From Eubacteriales bacterium (GTDB taxonomy: Bacteria; Bacillota_A; Clostridia; Christensenellales; Aristaeellaceae): DNA of 14,753 nt. The stretch is taken from the NCBI GenBank assembly GCA_029974855.1, contig JARKQO010000137.1, forward strand, positions 1-14,753, in the 5' to 3' direction. The position numbers were made by a program, and so were the translations under genes. Of the stretch, positions 7,191 to 13,701 are shown one piece after another. The notes beneath the pieces were generated by a model, which searched no databases, was not told the DNA's origin, and saw only the letters and a program-made list of their open reading frames with translations. The stretch's first letter is position 1, and every line of letters starts with the position of its first letter.

Positions 7191-7518
7191 AATAAAGGTC
7201 CGCCAGCACCCCCAGCCAGCGGGTGGCTACGGAGCCCCACACCTCCTTGTAGGTGGCGTTGTTGGCCATGGGCCAATAGGGCCGGTCCTCGTTGGCCCGG
7301 GTTTGCACCCCCACAGGCATTTCCCCCACCATCTCCCCGGCCAAAGCGGTATACTGCTGGGCGTAGTTGCTGCCCTCCCCGTAGATCAGGGACTGGCTGA
7401 AGGGGTTTTTGCCGCTGACCCAGTACAACTGCTCCCGGCCGATGTCCAGCAAGGATTGGTCCTGAAGGTGGCGGCCGATGAGGCTGGCGGCCCTATAAAA
7501 GGTTGACAGAATGATCAT
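7189..7518 (-). pseudogene. C-terminal remnant of a glycoside hydrolase, probably GH9
   Basis: An open frame of 109 codons whose residues from about 8 onward look like the end of a bacterial GH9-type endoglucanase: a helix (REQLYWVSG) followed by GKNPFSQSLIYGEG, a loop with MVGEMPVGVQT, and the tail RPYWPMANNATYKEVW ending in a helix. Complete enzymes of this kind exceed 500 residues, so the catalytic bulk is missing. The apparent ATG at 7518 lies inside the promoter of the divergent DUF4491 gene and has no convincing ribosome binding site, so this is best read as a decayed, 5'-deleted gene with its break near 7495-7510. The family call is from memory of the C-terminal pattern and is moderate; the truncation is clearer. 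If the gene once stood intact upstream of the sugar transporter, the locus would have combined cellulose-type hydrolysis with sugar uptake. Confidence 0.55.
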
Positions 7519-7531
7519 AATTTGATAGATT
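7503..7531 (+). promoter_or_regulatory. Promoter of the DUF4491 gene
   Basis: Perfect -35 TTGACA (7503-7508), 17-base spacer, -10 TAGATT (7526-7531, 4 of 6), about 40 bases before the start codon at 7573. The stretch 7508-7560 is strikingly AT-rich compared with its surroundings. Confidence 0.65.
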
Positions 7532-7572
7532 ATCAGTAATGAGTCCTATTATTATGGATAGGAGGAACCCTC

Positions 7573-7902
7573 ATGCATTGGTCGGGTATTCTCATCGGAG
7601 CCATCAGCTTTTTGGTGATCGGCATTTTTCATCCCATCGTCATCAAAGGCGAGTATTATTTTACCCAGAAGATTTGGCCCTTGTTTCTGGCAGGAGGGTT
7701 GGCATTTTGCGCAGCCTCCCTGTTTGTGGCCAATGGCGTGGCCTCCGCCACTTTGGCTATTGTGGGTTTTTCCATGCTCTGGTCCATTTTGGAGCTGAAG
7801 CACCAGGCCGAGCGGGTGGAGAAGGGCTGGTTCCCCAGGAACCCCAAGCGGAGGTCCCCGGAGGCGAGGGAAAAGAGCAAGGCTTCCCAGGAAAGGGCCT
7901 AA
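7573..7902 (+). CDS. DUF4491 family small membrane protein
   Basis: A 109-residue membrane protein. Three hydrophobic segments (about 4-21, 35-53 and 57-73) are followed by a cytoplasmic basic tail. The pattern matches DUF4491 as I know it: FLVIGIFHPIVIKGEYYF (13-30), FSMLWSILEL (66-75), then ERVEKGWFPRNPKRR (80-94). Members are small single-domain proteins of unknown function, found mainly in gut Bacillota. Start ATG 7573 has AGGAGG eight bases upstream and its own promoter. The tail beyond residue 94 is longer than the family core. It is probably co-transcribed with the next membrane protein gene, 64 bases downstream. Confidence 0.85.
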   Translation: MHWSGILIGAISFLVIGIFHPIVIKGEYYFTQKIWPLFLAGGLAFCAASLFVANGVASATLAIVGFSMLWSILELKHQAERVEKGWFPRNPKRRSPEAREKSKASQERA

Positions 7903-7966
7903 TGCCCGGCAGGCCGTTGGCTCCTGGAGCTTTGGCCCCTGAAATCAAGGAAGGAAGGCGTTGGAC

Positions 7967-8665
7967 ATGGAACAGCAAGGCAATCTCAAAACCGGCCCCA
8001 TGGAACCGGGCCCAAAGAGCAGCCGGCGGGTGTTCGGCTATGGGGAGGCCGTCTTTGACGTGGCCTATCTGCTGGCGGCTTTGGGGATCGGCATTGGCAT
8101 TCTCTCCAAGGGCAGGCCCGGCGCGTACGCCATGGCCGGGGCCATGGCTTTGTTGCTGGCGGCGGGGGACGCCTTCCATCTGCTGCCCCGGATCGGGGCT
8201 ATCCTTACCGGGGATACCCCCCGCTTTCACAAAGCTTTGGGCTTTGGGAAGCTCGTCACCTCCATCACCATGACCGTATTCTACGTGTTGCTTTGGCACC
8301 TGGGAACGCTGCTATTTCCCGCGGTACCTCAGGGCTGGACGGTCCTGGCCTGGGGCCTGGCGGCTGTGCGGATCATCCTGTGCCTATTCCCACAAAACGG
8401 GTGGTACGAAGCGAACCCGCCCCTCCGGTGGGCCCTGCTGCGGAACATCCCCTTCTTTCTTCTGGGGATCCAGGCGGTGGGGCTGTTTTTCCTTCACAGG
8501 CAGGCGGTTTCGGCCCTAACCTGGATGTGGCTGGCCGGGCTCCTGAGCTTTGCCTTCTACCTGCCCGTGGCCCTATGGGCGGGGAAAAACCCCAAGCTGG
8601 GCATGCTGATGCTGCCCAAAACCTGCATGTACCTGTGGATGCTGGGCATGCTGGCGGCGCTGTAA
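7967..8665 (+). CDS. Unrecognised integral membrane protein, about seven helices
   Basis: A 232-residue membrane protein I cannot assign to a named family. After a 25-residue polar N terminus, hydrophobic segments lie near 29-47, 54-72, 97-117, 124-141, 157-176, 185-204 and 212-231. Notable polar residues inside or next to helices are FGYGEAVFDVAYLL (23-36), GDAFHLLPRIG (68-78, with His71 and Arg75) and FGKLVTSITMTVFYVLLWH (93-111). A conserved-looking GDxFHLxPR motif in a membrane protein suggests a ligand or proton path, but no function is proposed. ATG 7967 is preferred over the in-frame TTG at 7961 because the AAGGAAGGAAGG run (7947-7958) is correctly spaced from it. It ends about 190 bases before a strong terminator. 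Confidence 0.85.
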   Translation: MEQQGNLKTGPMEPGPKSSRRVFGYGEAVFDVAYLLAALGIGIGILSKGRPGAYAMAGAMALLLAAGDAFHLLPRIGAILTGDTPRFHKALGFGKLVTSITMTVFYVLLWHLGTLLFPAVPQGWTVLAWGLAAVRIILCLFPQNGWYEANPPLRWALLRNIPFFLLGIQAVGLFFLHRQAVSALTWMWLAGLLSFAFYLPVALWAGKNPKLGMLMLPKTCMYLWMLGMLAAL

Positions 8666-8693
8666 GATAAGCAGAATCATATCGTGGCATTCA

Positions 8694-8748
8694 CTGCCAG
8701 AAATGGGGCCCCCGCCTGGGGTATAGGGAAATCAGGCTTCTCTGGCAG
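8694..8748 (+). other. Structured stretch in the 3' untranslated region
   Basis: CTGCCAGA (8694-8701) pairs perfectly with TCTGGCAG (8741-8748), enclosing a GGGGCCCC palindrome and a second stem GCCTG (8715-8719)/CAGGC (8734-8738). It lies in the 307-base gap between genes (8666-8972), which contains no supported ORF. It could be a small RNA element or a message stabiliser. Confidence 0.4.
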
Positions 8749-8858
8749 AGAACGCCCTTTACGGCCATGGGCGGGGTGCCGATGCTGGACGAGCTATCAA
8801 GCACCAGTACCAGACCAAGCCGCTCCTCGCGCCTCACCCCCCATCCCAATTACCCCTC

Positions 8859-8883
8859 CCCCCCTCCCGGGGGGACTTTTTTT
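8859..8883 (+). terminator. Strong intrinsic terminator
   Basis: CCCCCC (8859-8864) pairs with GGGGGG (8869-8874) around a TCCC loop, followed by AC and seven T (8877-8883). It ends the DUF4491/membrane-protein transcription unit. Confidence 0.8.
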
Positions 8884-8972
8884 GTCGCTTCCTTTCCCCT
8901 TTCCCCGATTGGACGGGCCTGGAGCATAGTTCCCATCCTCCGCGCATAAGAACAATGCAAAGGATGGTGACC

Positions 8973-9911
8973 ATGGCCATGAGCAACAAACCCCTCAGGC
9001 TCAGGGCGCGAGGAACGCTGAGCGAATCGCCGCCAAGCCGGCCGGCCGCCTCCGGGCGCGTGGCGGAACCCCTTCCCAAAACGCTGTCCCGCAAAATGGC
9101 GGCCTTCGGGGCGGCCTGGAAAAGCGCTTTCACGGTGGGCAGCCGGCAGCGCTCGGCGGCGCAGTTCGGGTGGATTTTATGTTTGGTGATGCTGTGCGCC
9201 CTATATGCCAGCGGGCTGAACGAGCCCGCCACCACCGTGCTGGCCAGGCGCAGGGAATTGCCCGTGTATAGCGTGCACAGGACAGACAAGGCGCTCTCCA
9301 TCAGCTTTGACGCGGCCTGGGGCATGGATAAAACCGGGGATATCCTGGACATCCTGGATGCCCACCAGGTGAAAACCACCTTCTTTTTGGTGGGAAATTG
9401 GGCCACCAAATACCCGGAGCTGGTGCGGGAAATCGTGGCCAGGGGCCATGAAATCGGCAATCATTCCCAGACCCATGCCCATATGAACTCCTTAAGCGAG
9501 CAAGGCATCCGGGATGAGCTGCGTATGATGAGCGATAATGTGGAAACAATAACCGGGACACGACCCACCTTGTTTCGCCCGCCCTATGGGGAGTATAACG
9601 ACCGGGTGATCACCGTGGCTCGGGCGGAGGGCTATGAGGTGGTCCAGTGGAGCATCGATAGCCTGGACTGGAAGGACCGGGGCACCGCAGACATCGTCAA
9701 GCAATGCACCCACCGGGTGGAAAATGGCGATATCGTGCTGTTCCACAATGACAGCCAGGATATCGTGAACGCGCTGCCCACGGTGCTGAAGCATTACCAG
9801 GGGCTGGGCTACCGGATCATCCCCGTCAGCGAGCTGTTACTAAAGGGCGAGACGACGATTGATGTACAGGGCAAGCAGCATCCCGCGGAGGCTGTCAGTC
9901 CAAAGCAATGA
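8973..9911 (+). CDS. Membrane-anchored polysaccharide deacetylase, PdaB-like (NodB domain)
   Basis: A 312-residue carbohydrate esterase family 4 protein, expected to remove acetyl groups from a cell-wall polymer outside the membrane. One transmembrane helix (about 65-81) precedes the NodB domain (about 105-292). Motifs: SFDAAWG (111-117), where Asp113 is the catalytic base and the second, metal-binding Asp of the usual TFDD is replaced as in PdaB-like proteins; NHSQTH (163-168) with zinc-binding His164 and His168; RPPYGEYN (202-209); WSIDSLDW (226-233); LFHND (256-260). The N-terminal 64 residues form a basic, Pro/Arg-rich cytoplasmic extension that PdaB lacks. ATG 8973 is chosen because AAAGGA lies eight bases upstream; ATGs at 8955 and 8964 have none. 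The stop overlaps the ribosome binding site of ssb. The polymer substrate is not known. Confidence 0.88.
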   Translation: MAMSNKPLRLRARGTLSESPPSRPAASGRVAEPLPKTLSRKMAAFGAAWKSAFTVGSRQRSAAQFGWILCLVMLCALYASGLNEPATTVLARRRELPVYSVHRTDKALSISFDAAWGMDKTGDILDILDAHQVKTTFFLVGNWATKYPELVREIVARGHEIGNHSQTHAHMNSLSEQGIRDELRMMSDNVETITGTRPTLFRPPYGEYNDRVITVARAEGYEVVQWSIDSLDWKDRGTADIVKQCTHRVENGDIVLFHNDSQDIVNALPTVLKHYQGLGYRIIPVSELLLKGETTIDVQGKQHPAEAVSPKQ

Positions 9912-9921
9912 GGTGAAAGAC

Positions 9922-10602
9922 ATGGAAGAAACGGGAAATACCATCCGACTTCAAGGCCGCGTATCCCAAAACCTACAGTTTGGGCATGAGCTGTTCGGGG
10001 AACAGTTCTATGTAACCACCTTGTCCGTGCCCAGGCTCTCCGGGGCGGAGGATCAGTTGCCCATCACCTTGAGCGAGCGGCTCCTGCTGGACGCCCCCAT
10101 CACCGCGGGCACCCTTCTGGCTTTGGAGGGGCAGCTGCGAAGCTACAACAAGGTGGTGGAGGGGGCGGGCAAGCTGCTGATTACGGCCTTCGCCCAGCGG
10201 CTGCTGCCCTGCGTGGAGGAGGAGAATCCCAACCAGGTGCAGCTTACCGGGGCCCTGTGCAAGCCCGCCTCCTACCGCACCACCCCCTTTGGCCGGGAGA
10301 TCGCCGATCTGATGCTGGCGGTGAACCGCTCCTATGGCAAGAGCGATTACATTCCTTGCATCACCTGGGGCAGAACCGCCCGGTACGCCGCCAACCTGCG
10401 GGTGGGGGACAAGGTGCAGCTCATCGGCCGCTTTCAGAGCCGGACCTACCAGAAGCAGCAGCCCGATGGCACGGCCATCACCAAGGTGGCCTACGAGGTC
10501 AGCGTTAGCCGCCTGGCGGCCATGAAGGAGGAAGGCCACGGGGAGCTGCGGGTCTTTCAGCCCACCCAGTCCAGGGGCAGCTTCAGCGGAATGGGGGAAT
10601 AG
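9922..10602 (+). CDS. Single-stranded DNA-binding protein with two OB folds
   Basis: A 226-residue protein. Residues 105-198 form an SSB-type OB fold: QVQLTGALCKPASYRTTPFG, the core IADLMLAVNRSYGKSDYIPCITWGRTA with the aromatic positions typical of DNA contacts, VGDKVQLIGRFQSRTY, and a final strand YEVSVSRL. Residues 8-95 look like a second, diverged OB fold with the same strand order (TIRLQGRVSQ, FYVTTLSVPRLSG, GTLLALEGQLRSY, KLLITAFAQRL). Ordinary Ssb has one OB fold, about 110 residues, and an acidic tail; this tail ends SFSGMGE and lacks the DDDIPF-type tip, so it is unlikely to be the main replicative SSB. Start ATG 9922 follows AGGTG, which begins inside the stop codon of the deacetylase gene, so the two are coupled. 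Confidence 0.82.
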   Translation: MEETGNTIRLQGRVSQNLQFGHELFGEQFYVTTLSVPRLSGAEDQLPITLSERLLLDAPITAGTLLALEGQLRSYNKVVEGAGKLLITAFAQRLLPCVEEENPNQVQLTGALCKPASYRTTPFGREIADLMLAVNRSYGKSDYIPCITWGRTARYAANLRVGDKVQLIGRFQSRTYQKQQPDGTAITKVAYEVSVSRLAAMKEEGHGELRVFQPTQSRGSFSGMGE

Positions 10603-10669
10603 CCCGGGGCATTGCCCTGGGACAAGGGGGCCAGGGGGCCGTGGCAACATAAGCGTTGCCCCGGCCCCC
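10603..10669 (+). repeat. Two GC-rich hairpins after ssb
   Basis: CCCGGGGC (10603-10610) pairs with GCCCTGGG (10614-10621). GGGGGCCG plus GGCAAC (10634-10648) pairs with GTTGCC plus CGGCCCCC (10655-10669), 14 bp with one mismatch. No T-tract follows, so termination is uncertain; message stabilisation is an alternative. Confidence 0.6.
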
Positions 10670-10709
10670 GCCCTTTGCCGTCCAAGGTGTTACTTTGCTG
10701 CGGTGAAGG

Positions 10710-10738
10710 TTGAAATTAAGCCGTTTTTTTGATACACT
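10710..10738 (+). promoter_or_regulatory. Promoter of the thioredoxin-reductase-like gene
   Basis: -35 TTGAAA (10710-10715, 5 of 6), 17-base spacer containing a run of seven T, -10 TACACT (10733-10738, 4 of 6). The leader to ATG 10794 is about 50 bases and carries AAGGAGG at 10780-10786. Confidence 0.65.
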
Positions 10739-10793
10739 AAGCCCGTACAAGCGCACGCAAAGAACTTGCCTCTCAAAAGAAGGAGGACGGCTG

Positions 10794-11651
10794 ATGGTTG
10801 ATATGGCCATTATAGGAAGCGGGCCCGCAGGCTGGTCCTGCGCCATCACCGCCAGGATGCGGGGGCTCAGCGTCATGGTGGTGGCTCCGGCGGGCAGCGG
10901 CGGCTGGCTGGAAAAGACCGAGCGGATCGACAATTACCCCGGCATGCCCCAGGTGTCGGGCCGGGCGCTGCTGGACAGCTTTGCCCAGCAGGCCGTGGAC
11001 ATGGGGGTGGAGCGCCGGGAGGGCCTGGCCCGGCAGATCCTGCCCAATGGGGAAAAGAGCTTCATGCTCCTGGTGGAAAACGACGTGGTGGAGTGCAAAG
11101 CCGTGGTGCTGGCCATGGGAGCGGCCCGGCCCAAGATGCTGCCCGGGGAGGAGGCCCTGGTGGGCCAGGGGGTCAGCTACTGCGCCACCTGCGACGGCAT
11201 GTTCTACCGGGACAAGCGGGTGGCGGCGCTGTCCGCGTCCTTGCAAGGGTTTGAGGAGGCCAGGTTTTTGGCCTCGGTGGCCCGGCAGGTGGACTATTAT
11301 CCCTTGAAAAAGCATCAGCCCGGGGAGCTGCCCGGGGGGATGAGCCTGGTGGAGGAAAGGCCCCAGGCCCTGCGCAGGGAAGAGGCGGAGCTGGCGCTTC
11401 AGACCGACAAGGGGGAGCGCCGCTATGACGGCATCTTTATCTTCCGGGAGGCCATGCCCTTAGGCTTGCTTTTGGCGGGGCTGGAGACCCGGGAGGGCTT
11501 CATCCAGGTGGACCGCTCCATGGGCACCAATGTGCCGGGGGTTTTCGCCGCCGGGGACTGCACGGGCAAGCCCTTGCAGATCGCCAAGGCCGTGGGGGAG
11601 GGCAACATCGCGGCCATTTCCGCGGCGGAATATATTGGCGCCAATGGATGA
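10794..11651 (+). CDS. Thioredoxin-reductase-like flavoprotein lacking NADPH-binding motifs
   Basis: A 285-residue cytoplasmic FAD enzyme of the low-molecular-weight thioredoxin reductase family (usually about 310 aa). Residues 6-13 (IIGSGPAG) bind the ADP part of FAD, and FAAGDCTGKPLQIAKAVGEG (251-270) is the second FAD motif. The redox pair is Cys130 and Cys133 in YCATCDGMFYRDK. In NADPH-using enzymes the next segment has GGGxSA and a later HRR; here residues 142-215 read RVAALSASLQGFEEARFLAS with no glycine-rich loop and no HRR. This resembles the pyridine-nucleotide-independent reductases of clostridia that take electrons from ferredoxin (FFTR type). The true electron donor is an inference. 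No thioredoxin gene lies beside it. Start ATG 10794 has AAGGAGG seven bases upstream. Confidence 0.85.
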   Translation: MVDMAIIGSGPAGWSCAITARMRGLSVMVVAPAGSGGWLEKTERIDNYPGMPQVSGRALLDSFAQQAVDMGVERREGLARQILPNGEKSFMLLVENDVVECKAVVLAMGAARPKMLPGEEALVGQGVSYCATCDGMFYRDKRVAALSASLQGFEEARFLASVARQVDYYPLKKHQPGELPGGMSLVEERPQALRREEAELALQTDKGERRYDGIFIFREAMPLGLLLAGLETREGFIQVDRSMGTNVPGVFAAGDCTGKPLQIAKAVGEGNIAAISAAEYIGANG

Positions 11652-11733
11652 AAACGGGCATCTTTGCCGTTGTTATAGGGGACACGAACCGGAGGAAGGA
11701 CGAAACCCGTCCGTTGCATAGGAGGAAAATAGG

Positions 11734-12783
11734 ATGAAGAGTCGCGCGTTTCACAAGACGTTGGCCGTTCTGGTTGCGGGATGCCTGCTGATGGGAGGCC
11801 TGCCGGGGGCGCTGGCCCAAGGCGCTTCCCCGTCGGATTTTGAGGCGGTTCAGCCTTTGATGGATTTGGTAGCCTGCGCCGTGGTGGGCCAACAGGCCGA
11901 AACGCCGGAGGGCATTCCCGGTTCGGAGGGCACCCTGAGCCCCGGGTTTGTTGCCGCGCTGATGAGCCTGTGGGAGCAGGCGGACCCCTCTTTGGGCCTC
12001 ACCCGGGAGGTGGCGGCGGATCCCCAGCAGCAGGCCCAGTTTTTGGGCAAGGTGTTCGCGGCCCAGCTTCCCCCCTTGGAAGGGGTGGCCCAGCCCAAGG
12101 AGACCAACGGCTATATCGGCTTTCGGCCTGTGACGGTGAACAGCGCCGCGGACACCGGGAGCATCCAGCTGGTGGGGGAGATCTATTGGGCCGAAAAGCC
12201 CCTGGCCCAGCTCACGGACGGGGAATACCCCCAGGTGCAATGGCTGGAGCGGGGCATTTTCACGCTGCAAAGCGACAGCACGGCCCTGAACGGCTTTCGG
12301 ATCGCGGGCTTCTCCGTGGGCACGGAGCTGAACATGGAAACGGCGGTCCAGGACTACTTTGACAGCATTTTGGTGGAATATGTGAACACCAGCCTGGGCT
12401 TCTCCCTCCAATACCCCAGCGTATTCACGGATGATCTGCTGGAGGAGGACGAGGCGGGGGTGTCCGCCACGCTGCCCGACGGCAGGGCTTCCTTCTTCGC
12501 CAAGCGGGTGGCCAATGTGAACCAGTCCAATTTGGGGGATTATGTAGAGGTCATCGCCAACGGCATCCCCGGCTCCCAGGCCCAGGTGAACGAGGAGATC
12601 GGCTATGGCGCGGTGAGCTACACCACCGGCGAGGGCTTCACCGTCTTTGACGTGTATATCGTCACCGACAAGTATATCTACCAGGCGGAGCTGTCCTACC
12701 GCTCCGAGCTGAGCAATGAGTTCAGCATGTATAACACCTATCTGGAGCACACCTTCATGGTGAACGAGATCTCCGTTGGATAA
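11734..12783 (+). CDS. Secreted protein of unknown function
   Basis: A 349-residue exported protein not assignable to a named family. The N terminus is a signal peptide; cleavage after ALA28 is likeliest, but VAGC (14-17) also fits a lipobox, so lipid anchoring at Cys17 cannot be excluded. The mature part is acidic. Residues about 31-110 look helical; about 120-205 look like a beta domain; about 218-345 begin with NTSLGFSLQYPSVFTDD and continue in alternating strands to EHTFMVNE, a layout like the PsbP-like/DcrB fold found in many exported lipoproteins (an inference from pattern only). Start ATG 11734 has AGGAGG eight bases upstream. The next gene, also exported, starts 18 bases after its stop, so they form an operon. 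There is no clear promoter in the 82 bases after the reductase gene, so read-through from 10710 is possible. Confidence 0.8.
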   Translation: MKSRAFHKTLAVLVAGCLLMGGLPGALAQGASPSDFEAVQPLMDLVACAVVGQQAETPEGIPGSEGTLSPGFVAALMSLWEQADPSLGLTREVAADPQQQAQFLGKVFAAQLPPLEGVAQPKETNGYIGFRPVTVNSAADTGSIQLVGEIYWAEKPLAQLTDGEYPQVQWLERGIFTLQSDSTALNGFRIAGFSVGTELNMETAVQDYFDSILVEYVNTSLGFSLQYPSVFTDDLLEEDEAGVSATLPDGRASFFAKRVANVNQSNLGDYVEVIANGIPGSQAQVNEEIGYGAVSYTTGEGFTVFDVYIVTDKYIYQAELSYRSELSNEFSMYNTYLEHTFMVNEISVG

Positions 12784-12801
12784 GGCACGGGAGGGTTGAA
12801 C

Positions 12802-13578
12802 ATGAAACGGAAAGGGTGGCGGGGCCTGCTGGCCTTGCTGGTTTGCGCGCTGTTGCCCTGGGGGGCCTTGGCCCAGGGGCTGGAGCTGGCAGAGCCCCTG
12901 ACCGGGGAATGGTCCTATCCCCGGGGGGCGGCTCCCGGGGCAGCGGAATATATTCTTGCCTACGCCTATCCCCAGTTTGCGGCCCTCACCCCGGCGGACC
13001 AGGCCATCAACGCCTATTACCAGGGGCTGGCCCAGGACATGGAAAGCCTGCTGCCCCAAGACATCCAGGAGCTGCTGGCCCTGCGGGAGCCCGGCGCTCC
13101 CCCCTATTCCACCCAGCAGGAGTACCAGATCACCGCCAATACGGACCGCTACCTCAGCGTGACCCTCTCCCACAGGCAATTCGCGGGCTATGGGGAAAGC
13201 GAAAGCCTCCAGGCCAACGTATTCGCCCGGGACGGGGTGTACGCCGGGCATGTGCTGTCCCTGTCCCAGGTGATGGGGCTGGAGCAGCAGCAGGAGGAGC
13301 TGGAGCCCGGGGCCAGCTACGCCAGCCAGCTGGTGTATCAGCTCATCTGGCAGATCATTCAGCAGCAGAGCGCCAGCCGCCAGAAGGACTTTATCGAGGG
13401 CCTGAGCCAGGAGCAGTTCCAGGCCCAGTTCAACCCGGAGACGGATTTTTACCTGGACGGGGAGGAAAACCTGGTGTTTTTCCTTCAGGCCGGAACCGTG
13501 GCCGGAGAGGTGGAGGGGATTCTCACCTATCCCTTCTCTTTGGCGGAGTTGCTGACAGAGGCCAGGGCGGCGCCCTGA
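12802..13578 (+). CDS. Secreted DUF4163/DUF3298-like protein
   Basis: A 258-residue exported protein. Residues 1-24 are a signal peptide cut after GALA; no lipobox. Residues about 45-150 resemble DUF4163 (YPQFAALTPADQAINAYY at 56-73, then strands with YLSVTLSHRQFAGYGES). Residues about 155-252 resemble DUF3298: LSLSQVMG, a helical region rich in Gln, FYLDGEENLVFFLQAGTVAGEVEG (216-239) and a final PFSLAELL. This pairing is known from the extracellular parts of the anti-sigma factor RsiV, which binds lysozyme, and from the deacetylase PdaC. Here neither an anti-sigma domain nor a deacetylase domain is attached. ATG 12802 is preferred to TTG 12796 because GGGAGG is correctly spaced from it. It follows the previous secreted-protein gene by 18 bases. 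Confidence 0.78.
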   Translation: MKRKGWRGLLALLVCALLPWGALAQGLELAEPLTGEWSYPRGAAPGAAEYILAYAYPQFAALTPADQAINAYYQGLAQDMESLLPQDIQELLALREPGAPPYSTQQEYQITANTDRYLSVTLSHRQFAGYGESESLQANVFARDGVYAGHVLSLSQVMGLEQQQEELEPGASYASQLVYQLIWQIIQQQSASRQKDFIEGLSQEQFQAQFNPETDFYLDGEENLVFFLQAGTVAGEVEGILTYPFSLAELLTEARAAP

Positions 13579-13582
13579 GCCC

Positions 13583-13615
13583 GCTTTTTGGCCGCGTTTC
13601 ACCCGGTCAAAAAGC
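13583..13615. other. 12-bp hairpin just after the secreted-protein gene
   Basis: Positions 13583-13594 and 13604-13615 form a 12-bp stem (one G-T pair) with a nine-base loop. No T-tract follows on the plus strand. It may stabilise the 3' end ahead of the terminator at 13660-13701. Confidence 0.55.
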
Positions 13616-13659
13616 AAACGCTTCATTAAAAAAGAATAACTAACCTCGGGCAGAACCCG

Positions 13660-13701
13660 GGCGGGTGGACAAGCTTCGGTTTGTCAGCCCGCCTTCTTTT
13701 T
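13660..13701 (+). terminator. Intrinsic terminator overlapping the end of the convergent gene
   Basis: GGCGGG (13660-13665) and GACAAG (13668-13673) pair with TTTGTC (13680-13685) and CCCGCC (13688-13693) around a CTTCGG loop, followed by TTCTTTTT (13694-13701). It terminates the plus-strand operon. Its 3' half encodes the last codons of the minus-strand gene. Confidence 0.78.

Noticed and set aside
8684..8949. Short plus-strand frames in the gap before the deacetylase
   Set aside because: They run through the terminator at 8859-8883, lack ribosome binding sites and give Pro/Arg/Ser-rich translations.
8926..8954. Possible sporulation sigma promoter (GCATA, then CATAAGAACAAT) before the PdaB-like gene
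   Set aside because: It was considered because pdaB is sporulation-controlled, but spacing and -10 match to the sigma-F/G pattern are too poor to claim.
11500..13626. A 708-codon minus-strand open frame opposite the reductase and two secreted-protein genes
   Set aside because: It spans three well-supported genes and their ribosome binding sites, and its translation is Gly/His/Gln/Leu-rich low-complexity sequence with no domain, typical of antisense frames in GC-rich DNA.
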